A DNA stretch of 64,000 nt from Pseudoscleropodium purum (GCA_963969395.1 OZ017802.1:8620501-8684500), one strand, 5' to 3'; positions 9,841-23,249 are shown, counted from the stretch's first letter. A program made the numbers and translations. Notes: a model not told the origin generated them from the letters alone.

Positions 9841-10242
9841 ATTGGTAGTGCAGAAGTAGTAGTTGAATACTTGAATAGGTTATATAGGCATTAAAAATTA
9901 GTTTAGAAATATAGAGTTGGAATGAAAAAAATTATATGTGCAATTAGCCAAATGTGCACAATGTATGGTATTCTACATTAAATTGAATACATTTTGCCCA
10001 TATTGATTATGTTTGTATTTGTCTTGATCTTGATTTTTTAAATAGTATATATATATATTTGAAGTCACAAATTTTTTTAGTTTGCCTTTTGAAAATGAAT
10101 TGGAATTTTTTCATACTTTCAAGACTATCATGGACTCATGGTCAAACTTTATAATCTTTCAACTTATGAGAGACATTGTTTTAATAACAAATTGCGAACC
10201 ATTGCACTTCATTTAACATTTAATTGTTTAAAGATTAAGGGA
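9841..10242. other. Intergenic DNA after gene K
   Basis: AT-rich sequence, presumably beginning with the K 3' UTR. I see no ORF and no repeat of note. Confidence 0.5.
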
Positions 10243-10412
10243 GTGACCGCAGGGCAGTTTGGGTAGGGCGGTTGGGAGAAATAGGGCCGTCTTGGCGGAC
10301 GGGGCGGATGGGGCGGTCCCGGCGGACACTGCGTCCGCCGAGACCGCGAATGTCAGCGGACGCTGCGGACACAGCGTCCACGTCCGGACGTCGTGTCAAC
10401 CCTGCTGTGCAC
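10243..10412. repeat. GC-rich repeat block 4, without an adjacent gene
   Basis: Words such as GGCGGACGGGGCGGATGGGG and GCGTCCGCCGAGACC match the blocks upstream of genes A1, A2 and K. No ORF starts about 200 bases away on either side, so this is either a remnant of a lost gene copy or a boundary of the cluster. A telo-box-like stretch on the minus strand lies near 10487-10508. Confidence 0.65.
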
Positions 10413-10640
10413 AACTATTATTATTTTGGATGGTCACATCATGTCATAATATGCCAACATTCAGTCAAAATTCTATCAGATTCTTAACAATCCTAATCCT
10501 AAACTTTAAATCTTTTAGGACTTTATTTCACTATTTTTTGACAATTATAGATGGAAAATCAAAAGTATCATTATTATTTATCATATTAGTATAATTTATA
10601 TTTCTCTTTCTAATTATTTAATGATATTCCATTCAATGTA

Positions 10641-11572
10641 TTAACCTCTAAAATTCCATGACTATGTATTTATCAAAAAATGCTCCAAATTGCCATTTCT
10701 AATACAACTACTAAATTTTTGGAGAAAAACAACTTTTGACACATGTAGCGATAGGATCTTGTAGTATGATGACTTGGAAACATGTGGTAAAAATTTCAGA
10801 AAATTCCGTTGTGTGAATCGTAAGATATGAGCATTCAAATTCACCAAAACCATCTTTTCAACCCTATAAAAAAACGGGCAGCTGCACTTCACAAGCTCAC
10901 TTTTCTATGAAAAAATGACCAAAATGGTGGTGCTTCTTTGAATTAATTTTCCTAGACAATTTGTCTAAATGCTTGAAAATTTTCACATCATTTGGAATAG
11001 TACAACATATGGGAAAAAATAGTAAGTACGTAACAATAGAGAATGATTCAAAATACTAAATTATTAAGAATTTAAATATGGGATTGAAAAATGTCAATCC
11101 CAATGGTTGAAATGTTGTAATAAACAATTTCCATCCTAGGATTTTATTTTTTTCAAAAATATTGAAAATTGGATAAGATATAGGATTTCAAAGTTTTATT
11201 TTAGAGTAGGGAGTCCATAACTACCAACAAACAAAAAATCCTCATAACTTTTGATTTGTTGATCAAAATGGAAGGATTCGAAGATTTCCTCATATATATA
11301 AGTCTAGAAAACCAATTTCAAGTCTTGATTTTTGAAAAAATGATTTTTTCTAATCTGCCCAAACTGCCCAGTTACAAAAAAAAATAGTATATTAGGCTAT
11401 AGCTTTTGACTCCTATTTTCAAATTTTATGAAATTTGTTGCATATAAAAGATATTCCTTGTCTACACCTTCTATTCAAATTTCAGTCTAAAATATGGAAA
11501 TTTTTGGTCACAATGACGTACCTAAAATTTCTATACAACCAAAATATGCAGCCCAGTCCTTTAGGGGATAAA
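10641..11572 (+). mobile_element. TTAACCCCTAAAG-family element, near-full copy R1
   Basis: Starts TTAACCTCTAAAATTCCATG and ends CAGTCCTTTAGGGGATAA, about 932 bases. The body aligns throughout with copies at 23250-24184, 53753-54691 and 60492-61421, including the landmarks CTTGTAGTATGATG, CAGCTGCACTTCACAAG, ATCAAAATGGAA and GATATTCCTTGTC. It encodes no protein, so it is non-autonomous. The right terminus is slightly decayed. Confidence 0.75.
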
Positions 11573-12721
11573 ATATTCCATCATGATAAACTTTGGAGTC
11601 ATGTCACCTCACGCATGGTGACATTTGAACGTCATAACTTGATGTCATCCAGACAACCTTGTTTCCAATAATTTAGGGAATTTGACAACGACATTTTAAA
11701 GTTAGAGCTTCCTTTTTATGGAGACATTCCTTACACTTTTATATCAAAATTCAAGGGCTTTGGATGGATGGAACTCGATAGTCACATTTTGAAGTTATAT
11801 TTGTCTTTTGGAGGGATACATTTCTTGACAATCTTTACAAAAATTCAATGGATTTAGGCAAATGGAATCAGTAAGCAACATGTAGAAGTTAGAATATCCT
11901 TTTTGAATTTTAGAAACTATTTTTTTGCTATACTAAATAGTGCTTTTATAATCAATGTACTATGAGTGTGAGTTGTGGGAAATTCTACATTTGGATTTAG
12001 GCAATTTAGGTAAGTAGGATGGACATCCTCATAAAATTCTTCTTTATTAATTTTATAAAAACACAAACTTTTCAAGACTCATAATTCCCAAAATCTAATT
12101 GATAAGATAGAAGCCCCCTCAAATCAAGGCAATAAATTACCCAAACATCAAGTCATCTCACTACTTTATAGAAACCATTGAATAGAAGCATATTTTTAAA
12201 CCAAATATAAATCAAATTAAGATTAATACATGGTAAAGTTCCAATAGACTATCATGTTGGGTGACTAAGGACTAAAGTACTGATCATGCCACAAACTAAT
12301 TCCTACCAATAGAATAATTTCAAGTCCCAATTGAGAAAAATTGCAATAAACTTGGTGCAAATTGCATTGGTGAATCAATAAAAGAAGTTGTAGACCTCTT
12401 ATGTCTCTATGACAATCCAAATACTCAAAAATATAAAGTTCTTTGTAGACAAGGTGTTTTCAAACCACAACATGTTATTGCAAGTTACAATAGAAAAAAC
12501 AATCAGCGAAGCTCAAAATATCATATTATACAAAAAATAAACAAACTACAATCCAACAAATTGTGAAACGTAAGGATCCATAAAGATGCCATCTATAGTC
12601 TCCTCACTCTAAACATATGTAGTCACTTCCAAATCCTCATGATAACCAACCTACAAAAACAAATTGTGTAAGCTTAACTCCTAATGCTTGGACTGTGTCT
12701 CTTAAAAACATTAAGATTTTA
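11573..12721. other. AT-rich intergenic DNA
   Basis: No gene is supported. The sequence contains scattered words shared with the TTAACCCCTAAAG family but no copy I can delimit. Confidence 0.5.
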
Positions 12722-13215
12722 GGCAACTCACTACGAAGAGTTTTTAAATTTTTTTCCCTAAAATTTTCAAATAACATGTGTCCAATTTTCATAACTTTTG
12801 ACTACATGGTTAAAAAATTTATTACATGATATGTAATTTTTATTGCTTAGTAGGTAGTTTAAACAACTTAGAAAAAATTACTTTTTTAAGAAATAAAAAT
12901 TTGAACTTGGTTTCCTATATATATATGAAAAGCTTTTATTCATTCCATTTAACTAATGAGATCAAAGCTATGAGGAATTTTAGTTTGCAAGTAATTATAA
13001 AATCTCTACTCTAAAATAAACTTTTAAGACTTTTATTTTACACAATTATTGAAATTTTTGAAAAAAAATTAAATGATTGGGTGTAGATTGTTTATTGGAA
13101 CATTAAACTATTAGAACTAGCTTTTTTCAATTCCATAACTAAATTCTTAACAATTTGATAATTTAAATCATACTCTACTTTCTAATTACTATTTTTTTCA
13201 AGCATGAGTATGAAA
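12722..13215 (-). mobile_element. TTAACCCCTAAAG-family element, partial copy R2
   Basis: Reverse-oriented homology to the family is clear from the string CATAACTTTTGACTAC through TCAATTCCATAACTAAATTC. Both termini are missing or diverged, so the ends are approximate. Its left end resembles the fragment at 18674 (TTTTAGGCAACTCACTAC). Confidence 0.5.
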
Positions 13216-13733
13216 TTTTCTTTTTTGAAATTTTTTGTATGTATTGCCAACTTATTTCTTCAACATATTATAGAGAAAAATAAGTTGTAGGATCTACTTA
13301 TTTTTGTGTAAAAATTTTGAAAAATGAAATCCAACCATTGAAAAAGAGTTGAAAATATTTCTTTTTGAAATTTGAGCAACTTGCAATTGGTGAGGTTTCT
13401 TTATTTTGAAATTTTAGGAAAGTATATCCTAAAAAGTTAACTAAAGGATACTACAATTAATTGAATTTGTTAACATCTAAAGGACTAACATGCATAACAT
13501 GCATATTTTGGTTATATAGCAATTCTAGGTAGGTGCATGTGATTGGATATTTCTATACTTTTAGACCAAATTTTAACACAAGGTGGGAATGAAGAATGTT
13601 TTTTACATGAACACTTGGAAATACAAATCAAAAGTTATGGCCTAATATGTTATTTTTTTTAAAAATGGGTAGTCCTGGAAAATCACAAAAAATCACTTCT
13701 TTTAGAAACAAAAATTTGAAATTGATTTTCTAG

Positions 13734-13956
13734 CCCTTAAATGTTGACAAGGACATTTGGCATCCAATGGATGATAAAGAATTCTTTTAATAGGATAGAT
13801 GTTCAACTATTTATCCTCAAAGTTTTGTCTTTAAAATGGAAGGTCTTCTATAATAGTTTGACTTCTAGTGAATACTTTTGCAATATTCTAAACCAATGAT
13901 TCACATGGTAATGAATAGGAATGATTTCCAAGGTCACCCCCTTTGCATTTTAAAGG
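13734..13956. mobile_element. Nested MITE-like insertion with CTAG target duplication
   Basis: The segment starts CCCTTAAATG and ends CATTTTAAAGG, an imperfect inverted repeat of 10-11 bases. It is flanked on both sides by CTAG (13730-13733 and 13957-13960). Other family copies have one CTAG at this point in the host element (for example TTTTCTAGAATAT near 48784). It is 223 bases long and encodes nothing. Confidence 0.6.
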
Positions 13957-14500
13957 CTAGAGTTATAAATACATAGAAAGCTTTGAATCATTCCATTTTG
14001 ATGAATGAATCAAAAGTTATGAGGATTTTTTATTTGTAGGTAATTATAGATTCTCTACACTAAAATAAACTTTGAAGTCCTTTCTCTTACTCAATTTTCA
14101 GTATTTTGGGAAAAAAGGGAAATCATAGGATGTAAAATTCTTACTAAAACATTGCCACCATTTGGATTAACATTTTTCAATTCCATAATTAAATTCTTAA
14201 CAATTTAATATTTTAAATCATTTGCTACTACTATCTACTTACTATTTTTTCCTATATATTGTACAACTTTAAATGATTTGAAAATTTTCAAGCATTTTAG
14301 CCAATTTGTCTAGAAAAAAGAATCTAAAGAAGCACCATTATTTTGGATATTTTTTCTTAGAAAAGTGAGCTTGTGAAGTGTAGCTGACTTGTTTTTTGTA
14401 GGGCCAAAAAATGATTTCAATGAATTTGCATGTTTTATATCTTACAATTCACACAATGGAAATTAAAAAAAATTTATCTCATATTTTTATGTCAATGTAC

Positions 14501-14764
14501 TCATTAGAAGATTTTTCACCCCTAGGAGGACTGTAGGTTCCCACATTGTGGAAACAGCCCCGCAAGGGGCGACGACAGCTCGTTGATGTGGCATGGCAAC
14601 TACCACATTTGAAAAAAAAAAAATTCTGTTTTTTTTTGCATTTCAAGAGTAATTTTTTTTAATTTTTTTGTCGGAAACAGTTGTTCCCCAAAACTGCAGG
14701 GGAGGGTAGTTCTTGACGCACCAACTTGAAGCGGCCCTTCTTGAGCCTAGAAATCCTCTAATGA
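14501..14764. mobile_element. Second nested insertion with TCATTAGA inverted ends
   Basis: The segment begins TCATTAGAAGATTT and ends AAATCCTCTAATGA, an inverted repeat of about 14 bases. The inside is much richer in G and C than the host and includes a GCCCCgcaaGGGGC hairpin at 14567-14580. It interrupts homology between copy R3 and the other family members. No clear target duplication is visible and no protein is encoded. Confidence 0.5.
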
Positions 14765-14897
14765 TAAGAGCCTACAATTATATGTATCAAAAAAAGTTTC
14801 TTTTTCAAAAATTTGGTACTTGTACCGAGACTTGTACTAAAAATGGCAATTTTTAAGCATTTTTGGTGAAAATATAATCATGGAACTTTAGGGGTTA

Positions 14898-17800
14898 CTG
14901 AATAAAATACATGAAGATTTTAGCCTTGCTTTGGGTTTAAGTACTTTTACACAATTTTGGGCCTAAAAACACTCATTGTCCTTTACGGATGAAGAATAGT
15001 TTCAGCCCTTAATTTATACTAAAACCATAGCATGGGGCAACCATGGCTAAGTAAACCTCTGCTTTGGGCACTAACCAAATGTGCCTTGTACTCGAAAAAT
15101 CTAGGCCCTAGGCTCCAAGAAATATGTCTTGGGCTCTAAAGAAATAGAACTCATGAAGTCAAACAAACTTGTTCTAGAAGGCAATCCAAATTAGTAGATT
15201 CAAAAACTCCATTGTCCATGGTCAATTTATGACCACTTATATGAACTAATGGCCACCAATCACTAATCATGGTATGGTGCAACCCATCATGTTTGAGACA
15301 TGTCTGCAATAATAACCAATATATGAGAAGGAGTTGGTCAAGTCAAAAGATCTTGTAGTAAAGGCCATCCCACATCGAGATCCTAATTGCTTCATATCCC
15401 ATGATTAAATGAGAACCATGTATACAAATTTTTATAAATACCTATTTATATGGTATTCCCTTTATTTTCTTTGTATTTTATAAAGGAAGTATTGGTCTTA
15501 TTTTGAGACTAAGGGAGTGCATTACAATCATATAGAGTCAAACCATAGCCTTCTATGGTTGGAATAATAATGACAACTCAATATGGAAAAGATCAAATCA
15601 CATATTTTGGTGCCATATTTAAAATGCCCAAAGACAAACCTATAGCCCTAAAATCTATAAAAATAACAACTTAACCAGTGCTTTAGAAAGATGGGAAGGA
15701 AAGACCTACAAACCTTAAATCTAAATGGAAAGTATTTAAATAAAACTTTTCCCATCAAATTTTCTCCCAAAGCCAACAAATTAAAATAGCCATGAATATA
15801 GGCTACTCACTTATTTTAAGCATATTTATAAGGGGACCAACTACCTTATAAACATAACACTCTTGCAAGGGGTTATAAAATCACATTCATCTTTGTCAAT
15901 AATTTAAAAAACAAAATGCAACAAGACTAGGGGTTTGGGATTTAGAATTTGAAATGAATGAAGTTCTTGTATAGCCGACCCAATTTGATTTGGTATTTTG
16001 CTTTTTAAATTTTCAATAAACATTTTTGCACGTTAAGTAATTTTCAAACTAATGAAGCTTTGAGAAGTCCTTCAATATACAATTTGAGCTTCTTTTTCTA
16101 AGGAATTATCATATAACTATATTTCAAAGTGGTTCATTAAAAAAAACTAAAATTAATCCTTTGTACAAACTATAGCTACAATACTTCATAATTTGTGAAT
16201 TTGCTAGGATGAATATTCTATTTTTGAGGCTTATTTTTCACATAAGTCATGGTTACTTTATTGTTGGACATAATTTCTTAATCACCATATGTAATTTGAT
16301 TAAATGTGACAACTGAATAAAACATTTTTCTATTGTTTTCAACTTGTGCAACATGTACATACCTATCATAATTTGTTTCTAAACTACTTGGTACAATAGT
16401 TGATATTAGGAGCTTCAAATTTTGTTAAGGGATAAAAACATTAATATGGACATGTTGGATTACTATATTTATCAAATTTAGGATTCTTTTATATGTTTTT
16501 GTGATAAGCAATTCAATCATCTATTTTATAGAATAAAAATGAAATGTGCATACCAATACACAAATAATATTATTTAGACTTCACGTATCCATCTGAATCG
16601 TATAGTAAATACAAAAACATGTATATATATAACCTTTAAACCCTAAATTTCTTTGGATCAAAAATTAGATAATATTCCTATATTTGCCAAAAATAGAATC
16701 CCATGAAAAGAGATTTGTAAATCCTAATTTATCCATTGTTTGAGAAATTGGAATTCTGATGTCTTATTCTTGACTACTACAAGGATCTTGCCTAAAAAAA
16801 TTGGGGTTTAAAAGTAATGTATGTGTGGAATATGATAGAGCAAAAAGCAACACAATGTTTTCTTTAAGGTTGCCTTAGCTTTAAACAATGTGAATTTGTT
16901 TAGTTCTTGAGCCCCATAACTCAAATTCTACTTTGAAAAGGATCATTTAAATAAAAAGACCTGAAAAAAGCCTTCAAACTAAAGACCAACACTAATGTCA
17001 TTGATGCACAAAATACAAAGAAAAAAAATCTAGAAAGGACAATCCTAGGTAGTCAAATTTCAACAAGTAAAGGTAGTGATTATTAAATTATTAAAAAAAT
17101 TGAAAAAAATTAAGGAATTTTTTTAGAAGATGATATCATTGTTGTTCAAATTTCACAACCCTCTTCAAGCCCCAATCTTCTTGTAATGCAAAAAAATCAT
17201 ATTTGACTAGAGCCTCAATTTTAAAACAAATTTTCAAAGTAAAATAACATTTTGCTATACTTGCCCAAATTGAAGATCAAAATATTGAGATCCTAGTTAT
17301 TTGTCCAAACTTTCAATGTCCTATGAACAACAAATAGTCTTTTTAGGGGTTTAACCCTCAAGGCCCAACAACCTTTTGGCAATGGAGGTTTTCAATGAAT
17401 TGTTCTCCTTTGATATTTTTTTTGTATATGGATATGCTTAAATTTTTTAATTTTAACTATACAAAAATAAAGACTAATTTGTCTTCTATATAGGTAGTTA
17501 ATAGTGGAAATATTGACCATTGGATTTTTAGATATAATAATTTTGGATGATCAACTTTATAAAGAGAAAACGTAGCTTTTGGAGAAGAAAATTATAAGAT
17601 GAATAATGCTTATTTAACCCATCAAAAAAATTGTATTGGAATTTAAAGCAAATGCAATTTTTTTAATCTAAAAATAAATAAATAAACTCTCTCAAATTTG
17701 TACACATTTTTAAACTAGAGGAATAGAAAGTCAAAACTGACCAAATTGGATCCTACAAAATTTTAAGAAATTTATATGTGCATCAATTTTTTTAATTTAA

Positions 17801-20365
17801 GAATTGATAATTGGAACATTTTTTTAAAATCTTAAAGATTTTTGGAATCATTTTAATTATTTTTTAATTCTTAATCACATCAAATTGAATCTTGTATTTT
17901 TTTAATTTCTAAATTAAAAAAAAAAAAAATCTTTCTAGAATCAGTTTATTTGTGCAAAGTGAAGACTAAAGATGTCTAAAAAATGTGTTTTTTTCCATCC
18001 CTACTACTCCTTTCATTGTAAGCAAATTATATTTGCTCCTTCTTTTTAATAAACTATATTTCCTACATTGACAATAAAAATTGCAACAAGTATATAGACT
18101 TGTTGGTCTAAAAATCCCTAGTTTACAAAATATTGAGATTTTTTTAAATCCTACCAAAAATTTGTCATTGAAAATTTAAAGAAGATAAATTGTGTCTCAT
18201 TGATCCTTGAGGGGTTAAAGCCTACATCCATAGCCAAAATAATCAAATCTCAATTTTAAACTTAATTTTGACTTCTAAATTAGATTGTTATAATGTATAA
18301 AAGTTCAATTTTGTATTTTAATTGCATGAGATTGTAAATTGTCTAGCAACATGAAATACCTCAATAAAATCTATAAAATGTTTTTTTTTAATTTTTAAAT
18401 TCGACATCTCAAACCAAAAATCTATTTGATAAATAAAACAAAAAAAATCACTTCAATATAAAAGTAGTAGATTTGTAGTGAAGAATAGGATGAAATATTC
18501 TCAAATAAATATTTTATATTGCACACCTTAAACACCCTAAGTTGCAACTTTAAGAATAAATTACCACCATGATCACGCATAATTCAATTTCTACATAATT
18601 TAGATGAATGAAATCTTATAATCTTGATTACACATATTATATCATATTTTGTAATAAAAAAATACATGGATCTTAACCCCTAAAGGACCAAAAAACATTT
18701 TTTGGCAACATAGCAATTTTAGGCAACTCACTACAAATATAAAAATTTATTATATTTGTTTAAATTCTTCTTGGATGCTGGGAGAAGAAGTACTTTGCCA
18801 CTCTACCCAAAAAAATTACAATCAAATGTGATTATGAAGAATTGTAGGGCAAAATGCTATTTTTCATGGACACGGGCAATATGGGTAGGGTACTTAATAC
18901 ATTTGAATTGCAATGCCCAACAAAACTTAGACAAGGCCTTGGATAGCCTCTTGCCCTAGGCTAAAACTAAGATACTTCTCTAATACTTTTCAAGACTAAT
19001 AAATTTCACACAATGTATAAGGAGGTGGTCAAAGGAAGCGGTTGCTCTATGGTTTCTATTGGTTTATCAATCCCTAAATGTTCAAGGTACCAAATTTTGG
19101 TGTCAACAATACTTTGAAGTTACATAAAATCTAAACTAGTTACTATTTATAGTAGTTACTATTTTTGAATTTATTTTTTAAGTCTAGTTTTAGCATCAAA
19201 AATTTAATTTTGAAAATGGTTGATTATGATTTTTTTTATTCAAGATTTTGTGCAAGGGTGACCATTGCAATCTTGAATTTTTATAGTGTTGAGAGTTTTT
19301 AGAAATAAGTCTCAAATATACTAGACCTCAAAGAAAAATTAACATTAGAAATTCATTTCAAAAAATTCTAGAAGAGATTTTGAGAAGCTATAAATTGATT
19401 AGGGTTATGCATGGTATGTCCTTTAACCTCATATTTTTTTGGTGATCAATTTTTTAGATTTGACATGTAAAAAGAGGATTAAAAAACTCCAAATCACATT
19501 CATAGTATTAACACCTTGGTCAAACATTATAATCTTTCAATTTGTGAATAGTATTATTGTGTTTTCTTTTCTAATGTGATCTCTAATATATCTAGTTTGA
19601 ATTTTTATGGTTACAATTTTTTTTTAAATTGATAGAACTTATCAAAATATTGATTTTTTGTTCAATTTAGAACAAATTCCTAGAAATTGAGAAAAGGTCT
19701 TGGCATTTAGGGGCTAAGGATGTCAATCCTAATTGACATAAGAGGAAAATAAATACAAGTGCCCAAACTCCCAAAGAATCCATCACCAATTTGACAATTG
19801 ACAATCTACCATACCAAAAAAATTGAAGGTAGAATGACACAATGACTTCTTTGCTAGTTGTTGTGCAATAAAGTGGAGAGGTTGTTTTAATAATTAAATC
19901 CATTTTTTGTAATGAATTTTCAAAAGATATGGGATAATTTGAAGATGAGAAATTGACCACTCATAGTCAAAATGTAGAAATCATATTCAAAGTAGAATTT
20001 CAAACCTCATTTTAGCAAAATAGAATAACTTATTCCAAAAAACTCTGAACTAAAAAAACTTGAGAAATTAAGCTAGATTTCATTTCCAAAGAAGAATTTT
20101 GATTTTGAACCTTCAAGAAAAAATTATAGACAAAATTTAGAGAGAATTTTTGAAAATGTCAATGAAAATGTTCTTTCCAACCCCTCTCTGAAATTTGTCC
20201 TTTATTTTTTTTATTGGAGACTTGAAATCTCAAAAGGATTTTTTAGAATGAAAAGTTAGCTTGATTTATCAAATTTTCTTAGTTAATAAGTTTTGGGAAA
20301 AAGATATTCTACTTAGTCAAAATGAGTTGTCAAATTTTAATTTGAACACAATTCCTACTTTTCAC
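14898..20365. other. AT-rich intergenic DNA
   Basis: About 5.5 kb without a supportable gene. Fragments of the TTAACCCCTAAAG family ends are recognisable near 17348, 18205 (CCTTGAGGGGTTAAAG) and 18674 (TTAACCCCTAAAGGACC). The ORFs at 17966-18157, 18756-18959 and 19667-19960 are short, low-complexity and show no domain. Confidence 0.55.
18669..18745 (-). mobile_element. TTAACCCCTAAAG-family terminal fragment
   Basis: TTAACCCCTAAAGGACC followed by GGCAACATAGCAATTTTAGG is the right terminus of the family in reverse orientation. Homology fades after about 75 bases. Confidence 0.45.
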
Positions 20366-20965
20366 TTAACCCCTAAATGCCTAAACTACATTTTTGGCAA
20401 TTTAGAGCTGCCCAAATTTAGGCAGCTCAAATTTTAACACAATCTTCAATATTTTTTGAAAAGATTGAAATCTTAGGATGTAGATTATTTATTACAACAT
20501 TCCAAACATTTGGATTGGTATTTTTCAATTCCATAACTAAATTCTTAACAATTTAGTATTTTGAATCATTCTCCATTTCTTTCTACTTGCTATTTTTTTT
20601 ATGTTGTACATTTCAAAATTATCTAAAAAATTTCAAGCATATAGCTAGTTTGCCTTGAAGAATGAATCCAAATAAGTACCACCATTTTGGACATTTTTTC
20701 ATGCAAATGTGACCTTGTGAAGTGCAATTGCCCAATTTTTCTCAAGGCCCCAAACAAGATTTCTATCACTTCAAACACTAATATCTTGCAATCTACAAGG
20801 TCAAGATTTTAAAAAAATTCACATCTTTTGAAACTAGAATACTACAAGATCCTATGGTTATATGTATTCAAAAATATTTTTTTTCTCAAATTTGGTACTT
20901 GCACTAGAAATGACAGTTTTAGAGCGTTTTGGGTGAAAACATAGTCCAAAACATTTAGGAGTTAA
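20366..20965 (-). mobile_element. TTAACCCCTAAAG-family element, internally deleted copy R4
   Basis: Reverse-oriented copy from TTAACCCCTAAATGCC to CATTTAGGAGTTAA, 600 bases. Both termini are present but about a third of the body (the part carrying the two CATAACTTTTGA words) is missing. This is typical of non-autonomous DNA elements that lose internal sequence. Confidence 0.65.
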
Positions 20966-23249
20966 CTATGATGGTTGAACTTCTAGTAATGCTAATTTAC
21001 ATATCCCTCATGGGTTGTTCTACCTCCTACTGCTCCACTTGTATAAAGATCTTTCCTTCTCATATTAGAATAAGCAAGGTACATTGCTTTATAAGACAAG
21101 GGAGATGGGTGCCCCAATGTCTAGGAAGAATTGGTAGTAAGTTCATTGTTAGCTAGTGCCTTTGGGAAAATAAGTGGTTGGAGTGTAAAAATGGAGGATG
21201 GAAAACCGGACAAAACATTGGTAGGACTGGCAACCTACCCGTGCGCAAAAATAAATGGGGGCTATTTAGCCACCACTTCCATGAAATTGTCGGATCTTAG
21301 CCGCTTGCAATTTAGAATTCAAAGCAAATACCTGGGTTACTAGAGGTGGATATCTTCTTGGACAAGGTGGACACTACTTTTTCTTAAAAAGTCTTATTGT
21401 AGAGGTGGCTTGGTAGTAGAGCAAGAATATTACATAGTTTTTGGAGTAATCATGAAGAAATTGTCAAGTTTTTTGTAGGAGCTAAATTTCTTGAAAATGA
21501 AGATTTTCACTAATTCTTTGTGGTATTACAAATTGATATTTATTTGTGCCTATCACTTAGAATTGTCATAGTTATCTAGTTGTATTTAGGGTTGTTTGGC
21601 ACCATTACTAGTTGCTTGCTTACCATACTACAATTAGTGATGATGTTTGAGGGTTGATATCAAAGTTGGATTTTGGCACCATGACAAATAACATCATTGA
21701 TATGCAAGTTTTACAAGTAATCTGTGCAAAACTTGCATATCAACATTCAAGCTATGTTGAATCAAGTTATTGCATCAACCAAAAAATCTTGCTCATTGAC
21801 ATCAAGTTGCAAATACTTTGATCAATGAAGAGTTGATAAATTTGAGACATGTGAGAATTATACATACTTAAATGACAATTGCAATAGTTTTGAACCTAAT
21901 TGCCAAGAAAAATAGATTATTTCCAACTTATATGGAGGATGTATTGCAACCTTTATAAATTTGAAGTTGAAGGAAATTGGGCTGTGAAAATTTGATACTA
22001 TAGGAAATAAACCGGAAGATTTTGATAAGGAAAGGATGCAATTGGTGCCTCTAGGAAAAAAAAAACGGTCCCTTTATAGAGAGGAGGAAAATTACCAGGG
22101 CAACTCAAAAAACTTCCCGAATGTTGGGGTGCCCTATGTTTAGAATATTCTTGAAATTTAATGTTAATACTTATAACATTAAAGTTCATGGAATAAGGAA
22201 CATCTTCAAAATCAAGGAGAATTTAATTCAATGTTAGTAATTTGTAACTAGTTAGCTTCGCTAACCTTGACCTAACCTCCTCCCTTGCTAGGCCCAATAT
22301 TTCCAACTGCCCTTCACTTTAGCTTAAATATAGATTGATCAAGCTTGCCAAAGTTTGATATTTTAAAGATTTTTATTTTAGAGTTTCCTCCTATAAAGCT
22401 AATTGAAAGCTAGAACTCCATGATTCGCATTTTAAAGAAACTACTATATGCGCAAGCCATAAATCGTTGTAAAAAAAGGCTTTTTATAAGAGACTTTTCG
22501 AGAAGCTAGTTCCCTATTGGAATATGTTAGTACATATTTCCCAATTTGAAATGGTATGAAAGTTTTTTAACATGTGGAGAACTTTATTAAAAAAAAAAAA
22601 GCAAAAAAGTGAAATTATTTTGAACCAAAGCCTCCTTGAATCAAAGCTACCTAGAATTTGGATGCCTTTGAAAAAACATTTTTTTCAACTTCAAATGTTA
22701 TAATCTCACAATTTGTGCAATCAAAGCTTCCCATTTTTTTACAACATAATGAAGTAGTCCAATATTAGATCTACAATTAGATGCAACAAGATTTTATTTT
22801 TCATTTTCTGGTGATTTTAGCCATTAAAACAACCTATTTTGAGTGTTTTTTTTGTGAAACATAGTCAAAGAACTTTAGGGGTTAATGATAATAATTTGAT
22901 ATTTCTACTCAAAACTTTAAAATGCAATGTTGATAAAAATCATATCAATTGTATTGTATTAAGGTAATTTGAAATTTTTACTAGAAATGGAAGTTGGCAT
23001 GAGAACTACGCAAGTTAATTCAACTAGTGCAAGACACACTAAATGTTTTCACTTTCATTTTTTAATTAGGAATCATTTTTTTTCTAATTATTTAGTGTGT
23101 ATTGGAAAAAAGAAGTTTCATTAGCTCAAAAGTTGTCAAATTTTGGAAATAAATTTAGCTCTTGGGGAAAAATGCATTATAAAACAATGAATGTGTTCTG
23201 CATTAATTGAATCAACAAGTATAATATTTTTAATTTCAACTTGATATTC
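20966..23249. other. Intergenic DNA, possible decayed repeats
   Basis: No gene is supported. The stretch at 21060-21340 is somewhat less AT-rich, with short ORFs, but none shows a domain. A family terminus (AACTTTAGGGGTTAATG) lies at 22870-22886. Confidence 0.5.

Larger units (their letters stand above)
13470..14897 (-). mobile_element. TTAACCCCTAAAG-family element R3, full copy split by two nested insertions
   Basis: A reverse-oriented copy runs from a degenerate TTAACATCTAAAGG to ACTTTAGGGGTTAC. Its 1428 bases shrink to about 937 once two foreign segments (13734-13956 with one CTAG copy, and 14501-14764) are subtracted. This matches the 932-939 bases of the intact copies, which strongly supports both the element length and the insertions. 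Confidence 0.7.

Noticed and set aside
1..10412. Reassignment of TGA to tryptophan in this genome
   Set aside because: The GRF frame uses TGG for Trp and the same cluster genes use TGG in conserved KLWP and WW positions, so three TGA codons do not justify a new code.
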